Assembly: GCA_947561715.1 (NCBI GenBank)
Contig: OX387201.1
Location: 6,094,001 to 6,158,000, forward strand
Length of the DNA: 64,000 nt
From: Ascidia mentula
Taxonomy: Eukaryota > Chordata > Ascidiacea > Phlebobranchia > Ascidiidae
Direction: 5' to 3'
A program made the position numbers and the translations under genes. This document shows positions 23,111 to 38,300 of the stretch, piece after piece. Position 1 is the first letter of the stretch; each line of letters starts with the position of its first letter. The notes beneath the pieces are model-generated. The model did no database searches, was not told where the DNA came from, and saw only the letters and a program-made list of their open reading frames with translations.

Positions 23111-25837
23111 CAACATCAGCCTTCCTGTCGAAGATTTAAGGGTAAGAAACGGTAAAAAATCTATGATATGGTCCATGGCCACGGTGCAAACTTGGTTGTT
23201 TCAGGTTGTGACGCTAGATGGTTTTTCCCTGACAACTGAAATACTCTGGCATCTTTCAAATTTTGAAAACAGAATAAAGGTATGAACAGCCGACCTCCCA
23301 ATTATCAGATAATCTGATAAACACCATGCATTTTCGAACAGATATGCCCAGAAGCCGAGGAAAGAGTAAAAAAAGCCAGAAAGCTTCTTGACGACATTGT
23401 TGAAAAGGAGGAAGGTGACTTCAATACTTTTTTGCAGCTAAAATAAATCACAGCAGATGCGATAAATAAAACGAAACACTAAATGTGATTAGTAAATAAA
23501 AACTGGATCAAAAAACCAAAGGCCCCTGGCAGGCTGATCGCACACCGTATCAATAATAATGTATTAAAATCCCAACACAGCGATCTTTAGACAGCTCAGA
23601 TCGATTTAAAGCTGTCTAAAGATCGCTGTGTTGGGATTTTAATACACTTCGTAAAAACAAACAACATAGTTTTTTTTTCTGCAACCGTTGGCACCTGATG
23701 TTATAGTCGTCTACGGAGCTTTAACTGGCGTTGGGAAGTTTGCGACAAAAAAGATTTCTCATGGAGACCTACTTCAGCTCCAGGTGAACTTGATTGAATC
23801 GCATTGCGCTGGAGTGGGAGAACGACTTTCATTGGAACGCACCCGAATGATGCTGGCTCTCCGCATCAACGTGTTGTGTAAAGGCTACAGTGGAATCTCA
23901 TTGAGTAACCTGCAATACATGGTCAAAGCTTTTAACGGTCAGTTTGCTTTAAAGAAACCGTTTTTAATATTATCTTGACATTCGACTTAGTATTAAAATG
24001 CCAAGATAATACTGATACATTTAAATCTACACAATTTTGTCAAGACAACACAATTTTTCAGGCAACAACACGTGCTCCTTTTTTTTCTTTGCAGAGTGTT
24101 GTCTTCCGTGGATTCCAGAGAAGGGAACGGTGGGAGCGAGCGGAGATCTTGCTCCTCTCTCACACTTGGCTCTTGGTTTGATGGGTAAAGGTAAAATGTG
24201 GTCGCCGAAGAGTGGATGGGCTGATGCCGATCACGTCCTTGAGGCCAATGATATCCCACCTTTAAAGCTGACTCCAAAAGAAGGTTTTTAATATAGGCTA
24301 TTAATGTAATGTGCTGGAGAGACTGCGACATCTCATATAATTACTACTTGTAATCGTATAAGATAGCACTAATATAAACAGACTTAGTATTCAGACTAGC
24401 CAAAAAGAAACTAACCGTTTGTGCAGGAGTGGCCTTGATCAACGGCACGCAGTTCATGAGTGCTTTGGGTGCCGAGGCGGTGGAAAGAGCAAAAAGAATA
24501 GCTCTTCAAGCTGATGTTGTGGCTTCATTAACACTCGAAGCACTGCAAGGTACCAGCAGAGCGTTTGACGCCGCCATTCACGAGGCTCGACCGCACAAGG
24601 GCCAACAGGCTGTTGCCAAGAGACTTCGAGCGCTTCTGAATTACGGCGGCGACCAATCAGAAATCACGAGTAGGTATCTTGTTGTTTTTAGTCATTAGCG
24701 GGAACGCGTATCCATGTTTTCTCTCTGTCTCGCAGAAAACCACAAAAATTGCAATCGCGTGCAGGATGCTTACACACTCAGATGCTGCCCTCAAGTGCAC
24801 GGCGTTGCACACGATACTATTGAATTCGTGAATGGAATATTGGACGTAGAGTTAAACAGCGCCACTGATAACCCTGTATGATTCTTTTATTTAGTGTGTA
24901 ACTTTGGGTAAAAAAGATTTCTCATGGAGACTTACTTCAGCTCCAGGTGAACTTGATTGAATCGCATTGCGCTGGAGTGGGAGAACGACTTTCATTGGAA
25001 CGCACCCGAATGATGCTGGCTCGATATTTATTACTGTTACATGTTTAGATGATTTTGGTGGACCGATGTGAAACTATATCTGGAGGCAACTTTCACGGGG
25101 AATACCCGGCCAAATCACTTGATTATCTTGCCATCGGAGTGCATGAACTTGCAGCTATGAGCGAACGAAGAATTGAGCGCATGTGTAATCCAGGTAGAAT
25201 AACATTTGCATTAAACTTTTTGTCACTGACTACCCTAAATGCGGTTCGTTTATTTTTATCGAAAGCATACAGCGATCTCCCAGCATTTTTGGTGGAAAAC
25301 GGTGGTTTGAATTCGGGATATATGATACCCCATTGCACTGCTGCAGCTCTTGTGTCTGAAAACAAATGTCTTTGTCATCCATCTTCAGTAGATTCCATTT
25401 CAACGAGCGCTGGACAAGAAGATCACGTTTCCATGGGTGGTTGGTCAGCTAGAAAGGTTTCATATAAATAAAACTCGGTTCTCAATCAGCACACAGTATA
25501 TATAGCATATATACTTCATTTGCAGGCGTTGAAAGTTGTTGAACACGTAGAGTATGTGATTGCAATCGAGTTGCTTTGCGCTTGCCAAGCAATCGACTTT
25601 AGAAGACCTTTAAAGACAACCGAAGCTTTAGAGCTGGTGCATCAACTGGTGCGATCTATGGTCCCGTAAGTGTTCTGATGTGTGGACATGTTTGATGTTT
25701 TACTGCAATTGAATAATTTCAGGCACTACGACAAAGACCGCGTTCATTCCGGGGATATCGAGAATGTGGTTAAACTGCTACAAGAACATAAAGTGTGGAA
25801 AGCTGTGGAGGAACACATCAACGGCCCAATTCATTAG
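23111..25837 (+). CDS. HAL: Histidine ammonia-lyase, copy 2 (5' exons not found)
   Basis: Exons seen: 23111-23141, 23205-23279, 23342-23414, 23707-23937, 24095-24283, 24427-24669, 24736-24875, 25049-25193, 25266-25456, 25526-25665, 25723-25837. From the second onward, all lengths except the last equal those of copy 1. The MIO triad ([11 protein letters not shown]), NSATDNP and EDHVSMGGW are intact. The loop around the catalytic Tyr is altered: [13 protein letters not shown] instead of the family's VYG(V/I)xTGFG. The C-terminus is short, ending GPIH. Exons encoding the first roughly 75 residues could not be found, so it may use an unrecognised first exon or be 5'-truncated. The intron at 24876-25048 contains a copied piece of exon 23707-23937. 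The central part is nearly identical to copy 1, the ends are not. AATAAA signals lie at 25974 and 26036. Confidence 0.85.
23561..23645. repeat. Perfect 36-bp hairpin in HAL copy 2 intron
   Basis: Bases 23561-23596 and 23610-23645 are perfect reverse complements (36 of 36) around a 13-nt loop. The stem starts gtattaaaatcccaacacag. It sits in the intron between exons ending at 23414 and starting at 23707. It could be a small fold-back element or a structured RNA. Confidence 0.92.
24910..25022 (+). repeat. 113-bp copy of exon 23747-23859 inserted in a downstream intron
   Basis: Bases 24910-25022 match 23747-23859 with one visible mismatch (gacct to gactt). The same intron in HAL copy 1 is otherwise nearly identical on both sides but lacks this block, so this is a clean insertion between ggta and gatattt. 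It is in the same orientation as its source. Confidence 0.93.
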
Positions 25838-26759
25838 GATAACAATGAATGTTCACCACTGTTTAGCTGTTTGTCCAGGTCAAACGTTAATGCTTGTGGC
25901 AGCTTTCAGCAGAAGATTATCATTTCGAAACTTTGTAATTAACGTATGTTACTTTCTACTGACTCAAATCGGTAATAAACTTTGCATTATTGTTCAAATT
26001 AAGCATGTGTGTTATTGTAACTCTGAATGAATTTGAAATAAACTAAACGCTTGAGATGTACATTCGTATAAGTTTTATTTAAACCTATAGTATCCGGCAC
26101 AGAGAAGTGCACAGTTTTAAAAAACATTCTTATTGACTGTTTCGTTATGCACACCGAATAGTAGCTATGGAGATGAAAAATGCAGGGAACACGAAGTTGG
26201 GCACTTAGCCAAGACAATCAAGGCGTATTATATATAACCGCGAGCTTTGCTTTGTATTTACTAATTTTTGACAATACGATTTACTGGTAATAATATAGGC
26301 AAATTTTTTTGTGATATAAACCTCAATCAGAAAATTCGTTTGTTTGCAGTCGTTGGGTGCCCAAAATCCTAATAAATTCCGCAGGAGTGCCGTAAGCCAA
26401 GAAAGGTTGGGAACCACTGAGCTAAGCCAAAAAAATTATGACTAACTTTTGCGGTGGGCGCCCTCTCGTGTGTAAAAATAGTCTCACATGTCCGGAAGGA
26501 AATATATATGGTTGCTGCAGAAGATGCACAATTTGTTAAAGCGTGCGGACTATGGCACTTTACTGCAGAGATAATAAATAACACATGCATATTACAGTTA
26601 AAATTATGTGTTTTTATTGAATTGTTTGCTTTTATTCATTCACAATTTGTTACACGGCTTCAGAAACGTAGTAATTGACTGCAAACTCCAAAAAATAATA
26701 TACAACATATATAAGGAAGGGAAAGTAAATAAGTTTACATATATACCTTGACAAAAGCA
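25838..26759. other. Spacer between HAL copy 2 and AGPS
   Basis: About 920 bp with the HAL copy 2 polyadenylation signals at its left end and presumably the AGPS promoter at its right end. No other gene was recognised. Confidence 0.5.
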
Positions 26760-31011
<4,252 letters not shown>

Positions 31012-31964
31012 TTTGGTTGACTTTCTCCGGCACTTCGTTTTGTATCGCACGTGGCGGCGAAATGATCTTGTATTTTTTTTTGAAGTGGTAATCATGTAGT
31101 GAGCTTTTTCGTTTTGTCACGCTTGTATGTAGCGCGACTATTGTTTTCTTGTTTCCTTTCTTCAATCACATTTTGACACGTGACTTAATTTGGTTTATTG
31201 GATAAAATGTAAAGATTCTGGAAGTACTAGGACTTGGTCTTATAAGATATTTTTGGAACTTGTACGTGGTAAAAAAACCGACCTCGTGGCTTCGTGCACC
31301 GGTTGGAATTTCGTTATGGTGATTTCCGGGTATGTATCAAAATCCCCTGCTGTGAGTCCTTGAACTTGATATCGTGTTGCACCCAGAAGAACGCCCGTCA
31401 ATTTTACTCGTGTAAGTTCCGTATTTTTAAACTTCGCTTTTGTTGAAAGCGTTTTTTTGTGCAGTAATTTTAATCATGAGTTGCGTATTATTAATTTCGC
31501 GCCTGTCGTGCCACTTGATTTGTTGCGAACAATACAGTTTAATTCCCTACCAGGCTTCTTCGGTAAATTATGAAAAAATATCTCTCAGCATGCAAAAGTA
31601 ATAAAATAGCGAGAAGACACGCCTCTAAATGACATTATAGTTGCTCGCAACGTTCATTGACTGTGTGACGGCAAGTTATCTTTGTCTAACTGCCTGTATA
31701 AAATGTGCAGTTCTGAATAAATCCAAACTCGGTTGCTATTCCACAGTAAAGAAATTTCCAATGCGCACAACAATAGGACAAAATTAAAACAAGGAATCAA
31801 TGAGCACGAACGCACTCAAGCCCAAAAACGGCCTTCAGTTTGTTACTCAACTCAATGTTACAAATTCAGTTGATATGTGACGTACAAACTACAGATTGGT
31901 TCGACATTGTTTTCAGACGTATCTTGCTTCGAACATATTTCACTGCTGTAAGATTTCTGAGTTG
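31012..31964. other. Intergenic between convergent AGPS and RASEF-like genes
   Basis: About 950 bp holding the two 3' UTRs; no exon recognised. Confidence 0.5.
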
Positions 31965-33595
31965 TCACGAGGTAGTTTTGGAACCATGACAACAACTGCT
32001 ATTGTTTGATGATGGAGGCGCTTGGCCGGTTAGTTGAAAAGCAAGCTGTAATATAAATCAAAATAATAGCGAAGACTGAACATACTAAACGTAATGTTCT
32101 CTTAAAAAAATAGGGACTATTTACATGCTTTCTGTGCATTATTAACCCAATCAAAACGGTTTGTAAGCAGCTATTAAGGTTTCCTTTTGTCACTTGTAAA
32201 ACTGCTACCGTACTTAAACGCGAGATACCTGCTGCTTTTCATCGTCTTCCGCTTTCAATAACAATTTTGCCAGATCAGTAACGCACTGATCGATGTTGGT
32301 TCCGAGTTTTGCGCTCGTTTCCAAGAAGTGACATTTGGTTGCCTAATAATTCACAAAGGCTAGTTAATTTCTAAAAACATAAAACAGCCAAGAAAATGCT
32401 CCTTTACGTTTGCAAGTTTTTTGCCTTGCTCTGAGGAAACACATTTTTTCCCGTACTTTGCGCTGGTTTCTCTCATGTCCAACTTGTTAGCACACAGCAT
32501 TGTGGGTAAGTTTCTTCCTGCTCCATCCTATGCATAAACAATAAAATTATGCTCAGAAAATAAAACTCATTTCCAACCTTTAAAGTTCGCTTTACATAAT
32601 AACACTCGGGCTCATAGGACTGGAATAAAATAAATGATCTGACAAGAGCAACCTGTTGAATTGCTCGAAAACGTGAACGAATTGCGTCAAATAAATAAAT
32701 TTGCTACCAAATGCACTGTGTGCGGCTGAACGCCACTTTGTCATTTCGACTATGGGTAAATATACGCCAATAATTTATTACCTCAACGGCGTTCATCCAT
32801 TCCCGAACATTTAGAAAGGAGTTTTCATAAGTGCAATCGTATAGCAGAAGAACACCATCAGCCCGTCTGCGTTTGAATTGCATTTTAAATTTTTTAGAAC
32901 AAAACAGCCCACATTATTTATAACCAGCAGTGCAAAATATTATTCTTCAAACAGGTTGTCTTGAATGGATCCTCTGGCCTTGCAAATTTACCGTTCTCTC
33001 TAAAACTAATTAAGTTTGTGTTTCCTGCTGCAACTACCCTTACCGGATTAGACCATCTGCTCGATTCAATTTGGTCGTTAAAACCAATTATGAGCAAAAA
33101 ACATATCATCCAGAACAACAACTTACCTCAATTCATTATTTGAACCGCTTTGTCAACCATGCGCAGCATAGAGCGAATGCAGGGCACAAATATTTTTAGT
33201 ACAAACAAGAGTTTACCTGAAGTAAGAACGAGCAATACTTCTAAATCTCTCTTGGCCTGCAGTATCCCAAATCTGAATGGTCACCGGTTTTCCTTCGATG
33301 CTCAACGTTTTCGTGTGAGAATCCACCCCTGCAAGGTTAATAAAAACATCGATTTCCAGAATTGTCGACAATAAAGCTTATACCGTATGCAAATGTTGTT
33401 CCAAACCCTTACTCTTTTTGTCTTTGTTTGTTAAATATGGTTTAAACAACGAGGTTTAATGGACTTACCCAAAGTGGCTGTCATGCTTGATTTGAATTCG
33501 TTTTTGCACAATCGCATAAGAAGACTTGTCTTGCCGACCCCAGAGTCGCCAACTAAGATAACTTTAAACATGCGATCGCATTCGTCTTCCTCCAT
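31965..33595 (-). CDS. Rab-type small GTPase, RASEF/Rab45-like
   Basis: Six exons: 33469-33595, 33217-33328, 32782-32866, 32408-32527, 32229-32342, 31965-32045, giving 212 residues with all phases matching. All GTPase motifs are present: P-loop GDSGVGKTS, switch [11 protein letters not shown], the NKLD guanine motif (ANKLDM) and the SAK motif (ETSAK). [20 protein letters not shown] and MRLCKNEF closely resemble the Rab domain of RASEF. The last exon ends [11 protein letters not shown], with a Cys pair near the C-terminus for prenylation, as in RASEF. The start is the ATG at 33595 ([12 protein letters not shown]). Vertebrate RASEF has N-terminal EF-hands and a coiled coil; none was seen upstream in this window, so this is either a Rab-only relative or an isoform whose upstream exons I missed. 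Likely role: membrane traffic regulation. Confidence 0.88.
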
Positions 33596-35367
33596 CTTGT
33601 TGGTAGCTGGTCTTTCGGTTATAGCCGGAAAGATACGTATGCCATGTTTCGATATAATAAATGGGTTATGATTTTGAAATACAACAATACACGTTCAGTT
33701 GCTAAGAGTGTTCCGAGAGCCTGGCAAAAGCTAAAAAAGGATTACTGTCACTTGTGTAGACAAGTCTGGCGTGACTTTTACCAAACAACCGAAGTCTCAA
33801 AAGTTTAACTGTTGTTACTCCTGTATCATCCAACTCGCTGTTTGCAACAACTAGCGTTATTTATTTCCTATAAAAGCGCGGGAATAGCCGCGTAAAGTTT
33901 CAAAGCAATCGATGTTGCTATCAACAAGCCATATGAAATCGTTTAAAACGCTACGTAACAGTAATGATTACTATAAAACTGGCCGTCGATCAATCGCTCG
34001 AGAACTCACGCGTTTTACGAGTGAGCACTTATGAAGCCACCGAGAGCTTAGCGTCCAAATGTGCGTGCTCCTTTGTGGCCTGGGCTAGTCAACACCATGC
34101 GCAGTCAACCCGGACACGACGCTAAACAAACGACGAGGACCGGAGCCCCGATAGGCGATTTGTTTAGAGACACATCGACGGTCGTAAGTGACCGGATCGC
34201 ATTCCAATCGACCGCTTTCCACAACTATAAAATTAAATATCGCATTGAATGCGAAAATATTCACATCGATACAAACGCAATAACGACGCCGGGTGTCTTT
34301 TAATTGCAACCGGTCCCTGTGGGCACGTATGCCCATGTAAGTACTAAACGCATTTTTTCCCTGGGACTGATTACCGCTGACGCATTTAGCACGTCACGAA
34401 ATGAAAATATATGGGTAGGTGACCACAACAGTAACGGATGGTATTTTGATATCGATCAATATTTTACACGTGCGACGTATGTCGGTTTGATTGTGGACGC
34501 AATATGAATAACAGTGCTTGGTTTTCTATCTATGGCACATATTTTTTTGAATAATAACAGACAAAATTGTAACAATAAGCATAACAACATCATGGTACAG
34601 AATTCTTGTTAAACTGATAAATACGGAGAAATAGAATCAATACGACTTGGACGTGTTGTTAAAATTTCAATTACTTATGCTCCGTGTTATTAAACCTTGT
34701 GCAGGTACATTGGTCACCTATATTATCAAAACAACGAACAATTTACACATATACAAAATCTGTAGACTGTAAACAAGCTTCATTTTCTTAATTGATAATT
34801 ATTCGTTTTTATAGAACAAAATTGAGAACTGTATTTTTTTGGGTAAGAGTGATTTAAAAGATTTCACTGAGTTTCTTCTATCCTTTCATACATATGTCAA
34901 GTAGGTGGCGCATTATGCAAATAGTATTAAAATAGTGTTCAGTGATTCAGAAACTAAAAATACTGCGAAGGAATTTAACGTTTTGTCTTGTTTTGCTATA
35001 ATTTGCATTATTTTTGTCTCAATAGTAAATAGAAAAGTAGTGACTTTGTGTTGGGCCCATTAAACATAGAAATACAACATGGGGACGATTTCTATTTCGG
35101 TTTTGATTGATTGACGTTTTATGTTCAGTTTGCTGTGTTCAGCTTGACTTGTTTTAACCAGCCATTGTTTTTTTTCCTATGGATATAATTGTTATCTATG
35201 GCATGGCCTAGAGAATATGCATTATAATAAAGTTGTCAAATGTTTTACTGTAACATTAATTTTTGTTTGTAACCCAAATAATTATGCAGAGTTTCATGGA
35301 TTAGTTTTGCAAAGCACCATGGGATGCAGAACTTAAATTGCACGTCCCATGCCCATGGATCTTTACA
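33596..35367. other. Divergent intergenic region
   Basis: About 1.8 kb between the starts of the RASEF-like and TBC genes, containing both promoters. The only open frames (near 34060-34500) lack splice context and resemble nothing known to me. Confidence 0.45.
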
Positions 35368-38300
35368 ATGGGATATCGAATAATGGAAGAAATCCCAAAT
35401 AGTAGACCTAAGCAAGTAGCAAGTGAAACTGATCTTCACAACAATGGACCTGTAGAACAAACTTTAGAAGTTTGTGCTCACGACACCATGTCTCCAGATG
35501 AAGATGCCACTACAGAGCCAAATGCTGCCACATTGGATGTGACACCAGTTGAAATAAATGTTGGCGACAAGTTATGGCGAGATGCCCATCAGAGGAACTC
35601 GTTACAAGGCGAGGAAATCAATTTCAAGGTTCCAGAGTTAAATAGGCAAAGATCCGGGACCTGGACTTCGGGTGTTACTGAAAATGCTTTGAACAAAGTT
35701 TCTCCTCAGTTTTATAGCACTCTTGCTGTTAATGAGACCAAGCAAAGAGAACAAACACAAATTAGTGCATGTAATGGTGACTTGGATCTGGAGAGTCTTG
35801 ATTTATCAAATCATTTTGATGAACAAGGACATTCTAACTCTGTGACCAATAATACCAATGAAGTTGATGAAAGTATTAAAGACAACAATGAAGAAGGGGT
35901 CAAAACAGACAAGCGAGTATCAATAGTTTCTGTGTTATCCACAAGCTCAGCATCTGATGGTGTCACAGTGGGCACCTCATTTCACAGTGCAATGGACAAG
36001 AGAGATGGTGAATTCACTGACATAAATCTTCATGTAGTTGAAAGTGATGGCGATCTGAATACATCTGAACAGTCTGAACCGCCTCTTCTTAATCTAAAAC
36101 ATTCCAACAAACCAAGCTTGGGTTCATTATTTGGCTGGTATGTTGATTATGCCAAAACTACTTGGTTTCAATTTATGTTTTTAACCAAATTTAAAAATCC
36201 TTCACATCACCACTTGTTCACACATTATTTTTTTATTTGACCAGTTTTTGATTCTTATTAATCTATCCAGTCACTGTTTGTGTATCAGATACACATTCTG
36301 TACAAAATTTATTTGTTCTTCAGGATAGCTTCAAAAGCGTCGCCAACGAAAACCAATCCCCCATCATCAGCAACAAACCACACCAGTCAGACCAATGATT
36401 TAGATGAATCTTTCCATTCCAACTTACAGGAAAGTTTAAAGTCCGATCCAGCAACCGCTCAAGCTGAAACAAAGAAAAAAACTTCTATGTATGTGTGAAC
36501 AAACTTGCTTGTGTGTGGTTGTATAAGTTTGTGAAAACCGACTAATAGTGTTGCCTAAAAAGTAATTAAAAAAACTTAAATAAAACTATTTGTACCGCGT
36601 TGGTTTTTTTTACGGATAAGATTTACCTTGAGCCTTATTTGTAAAGACATAATTCATGATAAGTCGTTGGGCCCATATTGATTTTATTTCCTGGCCAATG
36701 TACTTATCAGTTATTTTTTTTGTAACAGTAAAATCAAAAGTCGATTTTGGAGAACTTCTAATGTGGAACCACTTTCCACCACAGCGCTTATATTGGAAAA
36801 TCGACCTAGGTAAGCTCTTATATTTTGTATTTTTGTTGCTCATTGTTTAATCTTAGCATTATTACCAGTTTGGGTAAGTGTACTGGTGAAAGAGTTATAT
36901 GCATTGTATTGGAAAGGTGAAATAATGAATAGGTTTTGTAACAAATGTGTGTTGAGTATGTGTCATACCAATGGGTCACACAAAGTGTTATGCTAATAAG
37001 TTTATTCACATGCAGCTTTTTAGCTGGGATAAGAACCCCAAGTCCTGGGATTTGTGATAAATTCTATTCACTGTGCTAGCTTAGATTAAATACTGTTAAA
37101 ATAGAGGGCTTACTGCAGTGTTAAGCAGCATGTGACGTCTACCTTTTATAAATATGTATGTACTGTTTTTATTGAATAGGTTGACTTAATATGAAGAGGT
37201 CATACTCATTGTTTTGAGCTGGCGTTTTGTCACAAGACACACGGCATGCAAGATTGAATGAAAAGCATTGTGACATTTAAATTTTGTTTTTCAGGAACTT
37301 GCCAGAAAAAGCATCCTTGGAATCTGAGAAACACAGAGCAGAGTATGAAAAAATGGTTGAGAATGCAAAAAAAAGTGGTGGGTTTATTTTGAAAAAGGTG
37401 TTATGACAACTTCTAATGAAAGTGTTTTTGTTCGTTATTCTTGTGTAATGTGGTTTAGAGTGTAGGAAGTCATAAACCTCTATGCTGTTGCGCTTTTGCC
37501 CAGTAGAAGCTACTCTACATAAGTGGCAATTGATCATCATAAAGTTGTTGTTATCCAAACATCAATCATGTTAAGGGTCACGCTGGTGTGACAATGGAAG
37601 TGAATTACTCTGTAGTAGTGACTTTTAAACCACATGTATGCTCCTGCCTAATGAAAATAATAATGTTTGTTGTGGTTTATTTCTGGCAAAGTGGTATTCG
37701 CCTCCCATTAAAGTTTGATCCACAATTCCCATAACAAATCATTGAGATATGTTTATTTACCAAAACCACATATCCATATACAACATTCCTTATATCATAC
37801 AGAGGTAAAGGACATGCAAAAGAAGAAGAAACAGATGAAATTGCAAAAACAGCAGGAAGATGTCATTGCTTCTGCTAGTGCGGTTTGGAGCACTGAAATT
37901 TTACCGAGCTGGACCACAGTGTATGTTTATAGTTTTTGGGTTATTATTAGAGTTTTGTCCTGGCAAATCACTTCATTTTGTCAAATTAATTGTTACTAAA
38001 TGCTTTTAAAAAAATATAATCATGTCTGTACCATAGACATCAGACCAATCGTACAAGACAACTGTGGTGGCAGGGACTTCCCCCTAATGTCAGAGGGAAA
38101 GTGTGGCAACTGGCAATAGGAAATGAGTTAAACATAACCCAAGGTTAGAATAACTTGTGCCAGTAATTTGAAAAAAGATGCTTGCTAAAATGAAACTTCT
38201 GTTAATAGATCTTTATGAAATAATGGTGACAAGAGCACATGACAAAATTCGCTCCATGCATGAGACGCAAAGCATTGGAGAAGGTTAGTTGTTGCATCAT

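Noticed and set aside
34061..34507. Overlapping open frames in the RASEF/TBC spacer
   Set aside because: No family resemblance, and splice sites do not bracket them.
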